64,000 nt of DNA. Source: Martelella sp. AD-3 (GTDB lineage Bacteria; Pseudomonadota; Alphaproteobacteria; Rhizobiales; Rhizobiaceae). Every line of letters starts with the position of its first letter. The first letter of the stretch is position 1. Positions 28,137-36,809 of this stretch are shown here, piece after piece. A program made the translations under genes and the position numbers. A model generated the notes under the pieces. It made no database searches, was not told where the DNA came from, and saw only the letters and a program-made list of their open reading frames with translations. The DNA is taken from positions 3,538,501-3,602,500 of the forward strand of contig NZ_CP014275.1 of NCBI RefSeq assembly GCF_001578105.1. Reading direction: 5' to 3'.

Positions 28137-28805
28137 GTGGCGAGAAGCGGCAAGGCGACGGCAACAAGGGCAAGGCGGGGCGTGCGCGACGCGGAGGCCT
28201 CGCGCGCCGCTATCCTCCAGGCCGCGCTCGATGAATTTTCCTCCGTCGGCTATGACGGAGCGCGCGTCGACCGGATCGCCGCCGAAGCGGGACTTTCGAA
28301 GCCGCTGCTCTACGACTATTTCGGCGACAAGGACGAGCTCTACAAGGCGGCGCTGCGGGAGGCCTATGTGCAGATCCGCGCCGGCGAGGAAAAACTCGCC
28401 CTCGACGCGCTTTCGCCGGAAGAGGCGGTCGCCGCGCTCGTGATGTTCACAATGACCCATTTCCGCACCCGACCCTGGTTCATCACCATGCTGAACACAG
28501 AGAACCTGCGGCACGGCTCTTCCGTCAGTGCCATCGGAGACCGGCGCGAAATCCAGTCGAAGCTTCTGGTCAAGCTTTCGGACGTGCTCAAGCGCGGTTG
28601 GGAGGACGGCGTCTTCAAGCGCCGCGCCAAGCCGCTCGAGGTCTATATCATGATCGCCTCGCTCTGCTATTTTCCGGTGTCCAACCGTTTCACGCTTGCC
28701 GAGGTCTTCGGTTTCGACACCAGCGAGCAGGGGCTCAACGCTCACGCCAGACGCGCCACCGAGGCCGTGGTCGGCTGGCTGAGGCAAAAAGGGGAGGAGG
28801 CATGA
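28137..28805 (+). CDS. TetR family transcriptional regulator
   Basis: A 222-residue TetR-type repressor. The start is a GTG at 28137, 11 bp after tctA, with AGGGAGAG upstream. Residues 1-20 are basic; the helix-turn-helix follows (AALDEFSSVGYDGARVDRIA, then AGLSKPLLYDYFGDKDELY) with the classic YDYFGDKDELY end. The C-terminal effector domain resembles YcdC/RutR-type regulators (FTMTHFRTRPWFITMLNTE). It lies inside the tct-enolase run and probably controls it. Its stop overlaps the ATG of a 27-codon ORF. Confidence 0.92.
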   Translation: MARSGKATATRARRGVRDAEASRAAILQAALDEFSSVGYDGARVDRIAAEAGLSKPLLYDYFGDKDELYKAALREAYVQIRAGEEKLALDALSPEEAVAALVMFTMTHFRTRPWFITMLNTENLRHGSSVSAIGDRREIQSKLLVKLSDVLKRGWEDGVFKRRAKPLEVYIMIASLCYFPVSNRFTLAEVFGFDTSEQGLNAHARRATEAVVGWLRQKGEEA

Positions 28806-28885
28806 AGCCTCTTGCCGTCGCCACAGCCAGGGCCAGCGCACCGTTCGCCAAAACCCGTCATGGCGCGCTCGGGAGAGGCGGATGA
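28802..28885 (+). CDS. Short 27-codon ORF bridging tetR and the enolase-superfamily gene
   Basis: An ATG at 28802 overlaps the tetR stop (ATGA) and has GGAGGAGG ending just before it. The frame encodes 27 residues (MKPLAVATARAS..., basic, rich in Ala and Gly) and ends in a TGA at 28883-28885 that overlaps the next gene's ATG, again as ATGA. With both ends coupled and a strong ribosome binding site it is likely translated, if only to carry ribosomes from tetR to the enolase gene. No family is recognised; it may be the remnant of a lost gene. Confidence 0.5.
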   Translation: MKPLAVATARASAPFAKTRHGALGRGG

Positions 28886-30240
28886 CGGACGCGCCGCGGC
28901 TTGAGGTCAACGCCGTCTCTTTCGCCACGCGGCGGGTCCGCTTCCGCCTGCCATTTCATTTCGGCAACAGCGTCGTCACCGAGACGGAAGAGGGCGTTGT
29001 CTCGCTGACGATCACCGTCGGCGGCAAACGGGCGGAAGGGCGCTCCGCCCAGCTTCTCGTGCCACGCTGGTTCGACAAGCGCGCCGTCCGCAGCAATGAC
29101 GAGACAGTCGCGGATCTGCGCCTGTCGCTGGAGATTGCCTGCCGGCTGGCCGAGACCATTTCAGGGGAAACGATCGGCGAAGCGACAACCCGCCTGCGCG
29201 CCGGCACTGAAGCGGCGATGCCCGCCGGCACGCCGCGCCTTGCCGCCCATTTCGGCCCCGCCCTTGTCGAAATGGCGTTGATCGACGCGCTGTGCTTTGC
29301 CTTCGGCCTTAACTTCACCCAGGCTGCACGGGCCGATCTCTTCGGCGTGGCGGCCATGACGGCGCCCGATATCGCGCCGCAGACAATCACAGCGACGCTC
29401 GCCCGCATCGCCCCGCTGCCGGCGATCACGCCGCGCCAGACCATCGGTTTCGACGCTCCTTTGACGGCGGCAGCGGTCCCGACGGAGATGCCCGAAGACG
29501 GCCGTCCGGTCAGTCTTGAAGCGATCATCCGCGCCACCGGCATCCGCGCCTTCAAGATCAAGCTCAAGGGCGACCCGGACGCCGATATCGACAGGCTTTC
29601 GGCGATTGCCCGGATCGTGGGCGCCATGGACGGTTTGCGCGTGACGCTCGATGCCAACGAACAATACTCCGCTGCGCGGTTTGCCGGCTTTCTCGACCGG
29701 CTTGTTGCCGACGCGACGCTGTCTTCCTTCCGCGAGGCGATTGCCTTCATCGAACAGCCTTTCGACCGGGAGGAAGCGCTTGCACACGACATCACGCCGG
29801 AGATCGGACGTTTCCCGCTGGTCATCGATGAAAGCGACGATCATGATGGGGCCTTTGCGAGCGCGCTGGAACGCGGCTGGTCGGGAACATCGATCAAATC
29901 CTGCAAGGGCGTTCTGCGCGCGCTTCTCAACTTCTGCCGCGTGCAGGCAGCCCGCGCCGAGGGCAGACGGGTCTTCATTTCGGCGGAAGACCTGACATGC
30001 CAGCCGGGCCTCTGCTGGCAGCAGGACACCCTGGTGGCGGCCACCCTGGGCCTCGCCGATGTCGAGCGTAACGGCCATCATTTCGCAGGCGGAATGCAGG
30101 GATGCGACGATCTGCAGAAGGCGCGTCTTCTTGCCGCCCATCCGGACATCTATACGAAGCAGAACGGCCAAATCGGCCTCAGGATCATCGACGGGACGAT
30201 CGCGGTCGGTTCGCTCTTCGTCCCGGGATTCGGCCGTTAG
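28882..30240 (+). CDS. Enolase superfamily enzyme, muconate-lactonizing/mandelate racemase type
   Basis: A 452-residue enolase-superfamily protein: N-terminal capping domain (about 1-150) and a TIM barrel. The barrel has RAFKIKLKGD (KxK acid/base strand), TLDANEQYS and AFIEQPFD (metal ligands Asp and Glu), LVIDESDD (third metal ligand) and TSIKSCKGVLRALL with the opposite lysine, in the order of the muconate-lactonizing subgroup. Such enzymes abstract a proton alpha to a carboxylate, as dehydratases, racemases or cycloisomerases, so a carboxylic substrate brought in by TctABC fits. The stop TAG is the start of repeat copy 3. Substrate unknown. Confidence 0.87.
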   Translation: MTDAPRLEVNAVSFATRRVRFRLPFHFGNSVVTETEEGVVSLTITVGGKRAEGRSAQLLVPRWFDKRAVRSNDETVADLRLSLEIACRLAETISGETIGEATTRLRAGTEAAMPAGTPRLAAHFGPALVEMALIDALCFAFGLNFTQAARADLFGVAAMTAPDIAPQTITATLARIAPLPAITPRQTIGFDAPLTAAAVPTEMPEDGRPVSLEAIIRATGIRAFKIKLKGDPDADIDRLSAIARIVGAMDGLRVTLDANEQYSAARFAGFLDRLVADATLSSFREAIAFIEQPFDREEALAHDITPEIGRFPLVIDESDDHDGAFASALERGWSGTSIKSCKGVLRALLNFCRVQAARAEGRRVFISAEDLTCQPGLCWQQDTLVAATLGLADVERNGHHFAGGMQGCDDLQKARLLAAHPDIYTKQNGQIGLRIIDGTIAVGSLFVPGFGR

Positions 30241-30300
30241 TGCGCCCTGCGTCCATTCGGACGCACAAAGGACGAACCTATTGAAGCCACGCATCGCGCT
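30238..30300 (+). repeat. Palindromic intergenic repeat, copy 3
   Basis: It begins with the enolase stop codon. The core TGCGTCC-ATTC-GGACGCA (30248-30265), CACAAAGGACG and the tail CACGCATCG match copies 1 and 2, but the outer TAGAGCG/CGCTCTA arms have decayed (TAGTGCG, GAACCTA). The rest of the 259-bp gap to the DUF1127 gene contains a small hairpin GGGGCA/TGCCCC (30406-30424) and must hold that gene's promoter. Confidence 0.75.
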
Positions 30301-30499
30301 TTCTCTTGCAGGCGCGGCCGCTTCGGCGAAAAGCCGGCGCGACGCCCTCGCCCGCCATCTGCCCACATTTAAGGCATACAAATAGAGCCTTGCGTTTTTT
30401 GCATAGGGGCATTGCTTTTGCCCCACTGCCTCATCGCAAAGCCACCGCGTATATAGGGATCAACAACAGCGAAGACGAAGCCAACACAGGAGACCGGAA

Positions 30500-30643
30500 A
30501 TGAGCATGACTCGTTCGTTCAACAACTGGCTCAAATACCGCGAAACCGTGACCGAGCTTGGCCGCATGAGCAACCGCGAACTGCACGACCTCGGCATCAA
30601 TCGCGAAGATATCCGTCGCGTTGCCCGCAAGGCCGCGTTCTAA
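30500..30643 (+). CDS. DUF1127 small protein
   Basis: A 47-residue basic protein starting MSMTRSFNNWLKYRETVTEL and ending VARKAAF. The short helix-turn-helix-like pattern LGRMSNRELHDLGINREDI is the DUF1127 (YjiS-like) signature. In alphaproteobacteria members such as CcaF1 of Rhodobacter bind RNA and are made under stress, and their gene is cotranscribed with sRNAs carrying CCUCCUCCC loops. The same arrangement is seen here, since an array of such hairpins starts 47 bp after the stop. AGGAGACCGGAA lies directly upstream of the ATG. The first and third codons are both ATG. Confidence 0.9.
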   Translation: MSMTRSFNNWLKYRETVTELGRMSNRELHDLGINREDIRRVARKAAF

Positions 30644-30689
30644 GGAATTGACCCGGCCCGCCTGAGCGGGCCGCGGAAAAAGTTTTCGG

Positions 30690-30808
30690 AGCCGCGCCCT
30701 CCTCCTCCCAGCGCGCTTCGATCTGGACCAGCGATCCTCCTCCTCCCAATCGCTGGTCACCATGATGACGCCCACCGGATCCTCCTCCCCCGGTGGGCGT
30801 TTTCTTTT
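30690..30808 (+). ncRNA. Three-hairpin CCUCCUCCC-loop RNA (cuckoo/CcsR-like), ending in a terminator
   Basis: Three consecutive hairpins each expose CCTCCTCCC in the loop. Stem 1 is CGCGC/GCGCG (30693-30697, 30711-30715). Stem 2 is GACCAGCGAT/ATCGCTGGTC (30726-30735, 30749-30758), with the same 13-nt loop as stem 1. Stem 3 is an 11-bp arm pair ACGCCCACCGG/CCGGTGGGCGT (30768-30778, 30790-30800) followed by a T-rich tract to 30808, an intrinsic terminator. The motif copies are at 30701-30709, 30739-30747 and 30781-30789. The position after DUF1127 matches the cuckoo RNA family of alphaproteobacteria, with CcsR in Rhodobacter. The loops resemble the 3' end of 16S rRNA and could pair with Shine-Dalgarno sequences. 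Confidence 0.8.
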
Positions 30809-30892
30809 GTGCAAACGACCCACGGCGCCAGGATCAGCAGGACCAGGCGGCTCGCGGTCTCGTCAATTGTATCATGACAAGCTTCAGACAGT

Positions 30893-31693
30893 TCAGCGGG
30901 CAGGCTTGCCCGATGTGGCCTGGAGGAACTCAACCTCGCGATCCGGCCTGATGATCGCCGCCGTCAGGCGATCGGTGGCATAGGCGCCGGTGTCGATGGA
31001 GATCACGCCATTGGCCATCTGCGGCACCTGAACGATCGTGTGGCCGTGAACGATCCACTTCCCGTCGCGGCGCGGCAACTGGCCGAAGGCCTGATGTCCC
31101 CAGGTGAGGTTTCGGGAAGACTGCTCGTCAAGCGGCTTGCGCGGATCGGCGCCGGCATGGACCACGGCCATGTTGCCGCTCGTCCAGACAAGCGGCATCT
31201 CCTTCAGCCAGTCGAGCCGCTCCTCTCCGAGCTGTTCAATCACCGCATCGCGCAGGCGCGGAATGTCCTTCCTGCCGTAGGCGTCCCCCGTCGGCCCGAA
31301 ACTGGCGACGGTCTGCAGGCCGCCATAACGCAGCCAGCGCTCGCCATTCTGCAAAGGATCGTCAAGAAACTCGAGAAACATCTCCTCGTGATTGCCCTTG
31401 AGGCAGATGACATCGGCACGTTCCTTTTGCCGGGCGAACAGCATGTCCAGAACCTTCGCCGAATGATCACCGCGATCGACATAATCGCCGACATGCACCA
31501 GGGGCAGGTCGGGCACCGCCCGATCGAGCTTTTCCCAAAGCCGCTCCAGGTTCTCGGCACAGCCGTGAATGTCGCCGATCGCGACAAAGGCGCGGTCTGG
31601 CTTCGGCAGGCCGCCGCGAAAACTCGGCGCCGGCTCCGGGCGCGGTGCGGATTTCGGCTTCGGCGAAGTAAACAGACGGCGCAGCGATTTCAT
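30893..31693 (-). CDS. Calcineurin-like metallophosphatase, PPP serine/threonine phosphatase type
   Basis: A 266-residue cytoplasmic phosphoesterase. The dimetal motifs are in order: AIGDIHGCAENL (near 39), HVGDYVDRGDHS (near 68), LKGNHEEMF (near 98), then VVHAG and IVHGHTIVQ, all intact. This is the bacterial PPP layout, as in lambda phosphatase and PrpA/ApaH relatives; it may remove phosphate from proteins or cleave small phosphoesters. A basic, proline-rich tail of about 30 residues precedes the domain. It is monocistronic, convergent with the DUF1127/ncRNA unit. A small dyad ACCCTA/TAGGGT (31751-31766) lies 58 bp upstream of the start. Confidence 0.92.
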   Translation of the reverse strand: MKSLRRLFTSPKPKSAPRPEPAPSFRGGLPKPDRAFVAIGDIHGCAENLERLWEKLDRAVPDLPLVHVGDYVDRGDHSAKVLDMLFARQKERADVICLKGNHEEMFLEFLDDPLQNGERWLRYGGLQTVASFGPTGDAYGRKDIPRLRDAVIEQLGEERLDWLKEMPLVWTSGNMAVVHAGADPRKPLDEQSSRNLTWGHQAFGQLPRRDGKWIVHGHTIVQVPQMANGVISIDTGAYATDRLTAAIIRPDREVEFLQATSGKPAR

Positions 31694-31850
31694 CGGCGGA
31701 GCAAACCTCTCTTGGATGACAACCGGCCGGGCCTGCGGCCCGATCCGGTGACCCTAACACTAGGGTGAGGCTTGCTTCAGTTCAACATGATATACGGGGC
31801 CGAAACCGACACCAATCCAGACACGCCCGGATGGCCCCGGAATGTCCCGC

Positions 31851-32543
31851 CTATTCCGGCTGGCCGTAATAGGCCGTCGCCCCGTGCTTGCGCAGGAAAT
31901 GCTTGTCGAGCAGTTCCTGTTCGATCGCCTGCAGGCCCGGATTGAGCTGCATCGACATCAGCGCCATCTCGGCGATACACTCCACCGCGACGGCAACCTC
32001 GACCGCCTTCGCCACCGACTTGCCCCAGGTGAACGGCGCATGACGATTGACGAGAACACCCGGAAAATCGAGCGGATTCAGGCCCTTGAATCGTTCGAGG
32101 ATGACATTGCCGGTCTCCCATTCGTAAGCGGACGCGATCTCCTCCGGCGTCATCTTCCGCGTCACCGGAATCTCGCCGTAGAAATAATCGGCATGGGTGG
32201 TGCCGAAATTCGGGATGGGCTTGCCCGCCTGGGCAAAGGCCGTCGCCTTGGTGGAATGGGTATGGACCACACCGCCGATGCCCTCGAAGGCCATCAGCAG
32301 GCAGCGATGCGTCGGGGTGTCGGAGGAGGGCCTGAGATTGCCCTCCACGATCTTTCCGTCGAAATCGACGATCACCATGTTTTCCGGCGACAAATCGTCA
32401 TAATCGACGCCGGAGGGCTTGATGGCGAAGACGCCCTTGTCGCGGTCGGCGGCGCTTGCATTGCCGAAGGTCAGGTTGATCAGCCCGTGGCGTGGAAGCG
32501 CGAGGTTGGCTTCATAGGCCTCGCGCCGGATTTCCGTATACAT
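31851..32543 (-). CDS. araD: L-ribulose-5-phosphate 4-epimerase
   Basis: A 230-residue class II aldolase-fold enzyme converting L-ribulose 5-phosphate to D-xylulose 5-phosphate, the last step of the isomerase route for L-arabinose. The start at 32543 gives MYTEIRREAYEANLALPRHG with an AAAGGG site; a longer frame overlaps araA. LTFGNASAADRDKG, KPSGVDYDDL, THRCLLMAFE and the zinc-binding VVHTHSTKATAFAQ are present, and the length matches E. coli AraD. It is the last gene of ytfQRT-yjfF-araBAD, 13 bp after araA. Confidence 0.94.
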   Translation of the reverse strand: MYTEIRREAYEANLALPRHGLINLTFGNASAADRDKGVFAIKPSGVDYDDLSPENMVIVDFDGKIVEGNLRPSSDTPTHRCLLMAFEGIGGVVHTHSTKATAFAQAGKPIPNFGTTHADYFYGEIPVTRKMTPEEIASAYEWETGNVILERFKGLNPLDFPGVLVNRHAPFTWGKSVAKAVEVAVAVECIAEMALMSMQLNPGLQAIEQELLDKHFLRKHGATAYYGQPE

Positions 32544-32556
32544 CAGATGCCCTTTC

Positions 32557-34074
32557 TCACGCCTTGATGCCGAGACCGAGATGCCAGTAGATCTCGTTGT
32601 TGCGAAGATCCTGCCTGAAGCGGTCAAGCTTCGTGTCATCGTTGATCACCGCAAGTTCGATCCCCGCCATGGTGGCGAAATCGTCCAGCATCTCCGTTGT
32701 CACGTCATTGCTGTAGGCGGTGTGATGGGCGCCGCCGGCAAGGATCCACGCCGAAAGCGCGGTCTTGAAGTCCGGCTTGCATTCCCAGACCGCGCGCGCG
32801 ACCGGCAGGTTCGGCAGGTCGGGGTGGGGCACGGAGGTGACCTCGTTCACCAGCAGGCGGAAGCGGTTGCCCATGTCCATCAGGCTTGCGTTGAGCGCCG
32901 GTCCGAGCTTCGCGTTGAAAACCATGCGCACCGGATCGGCCTTGCCGCCGATGCCGAGCGGGTGGATCTCCACCTTCGGCTTGCCGTCGGCTATCGTCGG
33001 GCAGACTTCCAGCATATGCGAGCCGAGCACCTGCTCCTGGCCCGGCGCCATGTGATAGGTGTAATCCTCCATGAACGATGTCGCGCCGCTCATGCCGTGG
33101 CCCATCACCTTCAGCGCCCTGACCAGCGCCACCGTCTTCCAGTCACCCTCGCCGGCAAAGCCGTAGCCCGCCGCCATCATCCGCTGGGTCGCCATGCCCG
33201 GCAGCGTTTCCATGCCGTGCAGGTCCTCGAACGTGTCGGTGAAGCCCTTGAAGCCGCCGGCCTCCATGAAGGCCTTCAGGCCGAGCTCCTGGCGCGCGGC
33301 GTTCAGCAGCGCGTCGTGGCGCGCGCCGCCTCGTCTCAGCACATCGACGACATCATACCGGTTCTCGTATTCGGCCGCGAGCGCTGCGACGTCATCGTCG
33401 GCAAGCGTGTTCATCACGTCGACGAGGTCCATGATGCCGTAGCCGTTGACGGAAAAGCCGAGCTTCATTTCGGCTGCCACCTTGTCGCCCTCGGTCACCG
33501 CCACCTCGCGCATATTGTCGCCGAAGCGGCAGAAACGGCCGCCCTGCCAGTCGTCCCAGGCGCGCGCGGCGCGCATCCAGGCGTCGATCCGGGCATGGAC
33601 TTCGGGGTCCGACCAGTGACCGGAGACCACCTTGCGGCCAAGCCGCATGCGGGTATGGATGAAGCCCGCCTCGCGGTCGCCATGGGCCGACTGGTTGAGG
33701 TTCATGTAGTCCATGTCGATCGTATCCCACGGCAGTTCGCGGGCATATTGCGTATGGAAATGCAGGAACGGCTTGTTGAGCATGGAGAGTCCGCGGATCC
33801 ACATTTTCGACGGCGAGAATGTGTGCATCCAGAGGATCAGACCGCCGCATTCGGGGTCGGAATTGGCGCGCACGGCAAGTTCAGCGGCTTCCGCCGGGCT
33901 CTTGACGACGGGCTGCGGCACAATCTCGAGCGGCAGCTTGCCGTCCTTGGACAGGGCGGCGGCGATGGCGTTGAACTGCGCGTCGACTTCCGCCAGCGCT
34001 TCGGGTCCGTAAAGGTGCTGCGAGCCGCACACGAACCAGATTTTGAGGGGCTTCAGGCCGATCATCCTATTCAT
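32557..34074 (-). CDS. araA: L-arabinose isomerase
   Basis: A 505-residue isomerase converting L-arabinose to L-ribulose with Mn2+. The N-terminus [17 protein letters not shown] and [16 protein letters not shown] are diagnostic of AraA, and the metal-site glutamates and histidines are in [40 protein letters not shown] and GGAHHTAYS. The length equals the family norm of about 500. It is cotranscribed between araB (29-bp gap) and araD. The ATG at 34074 is used; an alternative is three codons later. Confidence 0.96.
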   Translation of the reverse strand: MNRMIGLKPLKIWFVCGSQHLYGPEALAEVDAQFNAIAAALSKDGKLPLEIVPQPVVKSPAEAAELAVRANSDPECGGLILWMHTFSPSKMWIRGLSMLNKPFLHFHTQYARELPWDTIDMDYMNLNQSAHGDREAGFIHTRMRLGRKVVSGHWSDPEVHARIDAWMRAARAWDDWQGGRFCRFGDNMREVAVTEGDKVAAEMKLGFSVNGYGIMDLVDVMNTLADDDVAALAAEYENRYDVVDVLRRGGARHDALLNAARQELGLKAFMEAGGFKGFTDTFEDLHGMETLPGMATQRMMAAGYGFAGEGDWKTVALVRALKVMGHGMSGATSFMEDYTYHMAPGQEQVLGSHMLEVCPTIADGKPKVEIHPLGIGGKADPVRMVFNAKLGPALNASLMDMGNRFRLLVNEVTSVPHPDLPNLPVARAVWECKPDFKTALSAWILAGGAHHTAYSNDVTTEMLDDFATMAGIELAVINDDTKLDRFRQDLRNNEIYWHLGLGIKA

Positions 34075-34103
34075 CCTTCTGCAATTGGCGGGACGGGGCG
34101 GGC

Positions 34104-35762
34104 TCAGCCGCGCACCTTGTCCCGAATTTCGATCAAATCCTTCATCACCTGCGACATGTCGCTGTCGCGGGTGATGCCGCCGAAACCATCGTGAAGCGTG
34201 AGGTAAAGCCCGTAGAGCTCCTCATAGATCGCGACGTTCTCGGGAATGGGGTCGTAGCGGATGTCCTTCAGCCCGGTCATCGCGCGCGTCGTTTCGCCGA
34301 TATTCTCATGCGATCCGCCAACGGCGGCGGCCGCCACGGCAGCGCCCAGCGCGCAGGTCTGGGCCGAGCGCGTGACCAGCATGGTGCGGTTCATCACATC
34401 GGCATAGATCTGCATCAGCATCGGGTTCTTTTCGGCGATGCCGCCGGCGCAGACGACCTTGTCGATCGGCACGCCGAAATCCGTCATCCGCTCGACGATG
34501 GCGCGCGCGCCGAACGCGGTCGCCTCGACAAGAGCGCGATAGATTTCCGCGCGGGTCGAATAGAGCGTCTGGCCTAGGATCAGCCCCGTCAACCGCTGAT
34601 CGACAAGGATCGTGCGATTGCCATTGTTCCAGTCAAGCGCAAGAAGGCCGCTCTGGCCAGGTTTCATCGCGGTCGCTTCTTCCGTCAATTCGCGGTGCAG
34701 TTCCGGTCCGCCCTGGCAGACGCGCTCCACCCACCACTTGAAGATGTCGCCGACGGCAGACTGTCCGGCCTCGATACCGAAAAAGCCCGGCAGAATAGAG
34801 CCTTCGACGATGCCGCAGACGCCCGGGATCGTGTCGGATTTGGAGAGATCGACGATCGCGCAGTCGCAGGTCGAGGTGCCGATGACCTTGACCAGCATGC
34901 CCTCCTCGATGCCGCAGCCGATCGAGCCCAGATGGTTATCGAAGGCGCCGGTGGCGATCGCGATGCCTTCCGGCAGGCCGAGCTTTTCCGCCCATTCAGG
35001 GCAGAGCGTGCCGGCGGGCACCGAGATATCCTGCGCCGTGTCATAGAGCCGGTCGCGCAGCTCGGCGATGGCCGGATCGAGCTTGCCGAGAAATTCCTTG
35101 TCCGGCAGCCCCCCCCATTTGGGATTGTAGAGGCCCTTGTGGCCGGCGGCGCACACGCCGCGCTTGATATCGGCCGGCGCCCTGACGCCGGCAAGCACGG
35201 AAGGAATCCAGTCGGCAAGCTCGACCCAGGAGGCCGCCGCATCAAAGACGCTCCGGTCGACATTGAGGCAGTGCCAGATCTTCGACCACCACCATTCCGA
35301 TGAATAGGTATCGCCCACCATGGCGAGGTATTCGGGCCGTTCCGCCTTGCCGAGGGCAGTGATTTTTTCCGCCTCGCGCCAGCTCGTATGGTCCTTCCAC
35401 AGCCAGCAATGGGCGTTGAGATTGTCGGTGAAACGCGGGTCCATCGCCAGCGCGCCGTTTTTCTCGTCCACCGGCAGCGGGCTGGAACCGGTTGAATCGA
35501 TGCCGATCCCGATCACCTTCGCCGGATCGAAGGCCTCGTGCTTTGCCGCCTCGGCGAGCGCGCCGCGCACGCTTTCCTCGAGCCCTTTCAGATAGTCCGC
35601 CGGGCTCTGGCGCGCGAGCAGCGGGTCGGACGGGTCCAACAGCACGCCCTGGTCGCCGCTCGGGTAGTTGTAGACATGGGTTCCGTATTCAAAACCGTCG
35701 TCGCAGCCCACAACGAGCGCGCGAACCGAATTGGTTCCGTAATCGATTCCGATGGAGAACAT
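34104..35762 (-). CDS. araB: Ribulokinase
   Basis: A 552-residue FGGY-family kinase that phosphorylates L-ribulose. The start at 35762 gives [19 protein letters not shown], the N-terminal phosphate loop; a longer frame adds 20 basic residues. [36 protein letters not shown] and the adenosine-pocket [19 protein letters not shown] are intact. It follows the yjfF permease gene by 75 bp and precedes araA, coupling uptake to catabolism. Confidence 0.95.
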   Translation of the reverse strand: MFSIGIDYGTNSVRALVVGCDDGFEYGTHVYNYPSGDQGVLLDPSDPLLARQSPADYLKGLEESVRGALAEAAKHEAFDPAKVIGIGIDSTGSSPLPVDEKNGALAMDPRFTDNLNAHCWLWKDHTSWREAEKITALGKAERPEYLAMVGDTYSSEWWWSKIWHCLNVDRSVFDAAASWVELADWIPSVLAGVRAPADIKRGVCAAGHKGLYNPKWGGLPDKEFLGKLDPAIAELRDRLYDTAQDISVPAGTLCPEWAEKLGLPEGIAIATGAFDNHLGSIGCGIEEGMLVKVIGTSTCDCAIVDLSKSDTIPGVCGIVEGSILPGFFGIEAGQSAVGDIFKWWVERVCQGGPELHRELTEEATAMKPGQSGLLALDWNNGNRTILVDQRLTGLILGQTLYSTRAEIYRALVEATAFGARAIVERMTDFGVPIDKVVCAGGIAEKNPMLMQIYADVMNRTMLVTRSAQTCALGAAVAAAAVGGSHENIGETTRAMTGLKDIRYDPIPENVAIYEELYGLYLTLHDGFGGITRDSDMSQVMKDLIEIRDKVRG

Positions 35763-35837
35763 TGTGTGCCTCGTTCTTATTGTCTCATTGTGTTGCCGAC
35801 GCCGCCTTGTCCGCGCCGGCAACCTTCTCTTGCAGGG

Positions 35838-36809
35838 TCAGGGTGCCGCGGTGCGTTCGACAGTCAGTTTCAGAAGCCCCTTCTGCAGCACGATGAAGAG
35901 CAGAAGCAGGATGCCGATCGCGATCTTGGTCCACCAGCTGGAAAGCGTGCCGTCGAAAACGATGTAGGTCTGGATCAGGCCCATGGTCAACACGCCGAAC
36001 AGCGTACCGAAGACATATCCCGCGCCTCCGGTCAGAAGCGTGCCGCCGATGACCACGGTCGCAATCGCCGTCAGCTCGGTACCCACCGTCGCCAAAGGAT
36101 AGCCGGAGCCGGTGTAGATGGCGAAAACGATGCCCGAAAGACCGGCCATGAAGCCGGAGAAGGCATAGATCAGCACCGTCGTCTGGCCGATCTTCGAGCC
36201 CATCAGCGCTGCCGTCTGCTGGCCGCCGCCGATGGCGAAGACATTGGCGCCGAAACGGGTCTTGTGGGCGACGAAATGGCCGATGACGAAGGCGATCAGC
36301 ATGACGACGCCGATCAGCGTCAGCCGCCCCTTGCCCGGCATCAGCCAGTAGGCCCCCTGCAGCATGTCGAAGAAAGGATTGTCAATCGGCACCGAATCGA
36401 TCGTCAGCATGTAGGCGACGCCGCGCGCCAGGAACATGCCGGCCAGCGTCACGATGAAAGCGGGCATGCCGAGCGTGTAGATCAGCCAGCCCATGGCCGC
36501 GCCGAAGGCCGTCGTGACCGCCAGAAGCAGGGCAAAGACGACGAGCGGGTGAAGCCCGGTATCGCGCAGGAGGACGGCGATGAACACGCCGGAAAAAGCA
36601 ATCACCGAGCCGACCGATAGATCGATCCCGCCCGACAGGATCACCACCGTCATGCCGACAGCGACGATTCCGAGATAGGCATTGTCCGTCAGAAGATTGC
36701 CCGCTACCCGGGTCGACAGCATGAACGGAAACTGGATGTAGCAGATCGCATAGGCCACGATGAAGATGGCGATGGTGGCAAACAACGGATAAAGACGCGG
36801 ATTTTTCAT
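35838..36809 (-). CDS. yjfF: Sugar ABC importer permease (YjfF)
   Basis: A 323-residue carbohydrate-uptake-2 family permease with 8-10 helices. The motif GMTVVILSGGIDLSVGSVIAF is typical of RbsC-like subunits; the N-terminal IQFPFMLSTRVAGNLLTDNA and GMFLARGVAYMLTIDSVPI match YjfF of the galactofuranose system. It pairs with YtfT. The gene overlaps ytfT by 4 bp and precedes araB. With araBAD downstream, L-arabinose (or arabinofuranose) is a plausible substrate as well as galactofuranose. Confidence 0.92.
   Translation of the reverse strand: MKNPRLYPLFATIAIFIVAYAICYIQFPFMLSTRVAGNLLTDNAYLGIVAVGMTVVILSGGIDLSVGSVIAFSGVFIAVLLRDTGLHPLVVFALLLAVTTAFGAAMGWLIYTLGMPAFIVTLAGMFLARGVAYMLTIDSVPIDNPFFDMLQGAYWLMPGKGRLTLIGVVMLIAFVIGHFVAHKTRFGANVFAIGGGQQTAALMGSKIGQTTVLIYAFSGFMAGLSGIVFAIYTGSGYPLATVGTELTAIATVVIGGTLLTGGAGYVFGTLFGVLTMGLIQTYIVFDGTLSSWWTKIAIGILLLLFIVLQKGLLKLTVERTAAP

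Noticed and set aside
30406..30424. Hairpin GGGGCA/TGCCCC upstream of the DUF1127 gene as a terminator
   Set aside because: No T tract follows, and it lies 166 bp beyond the enolase stop, in the likely promoter region of the DUF1127 gene.
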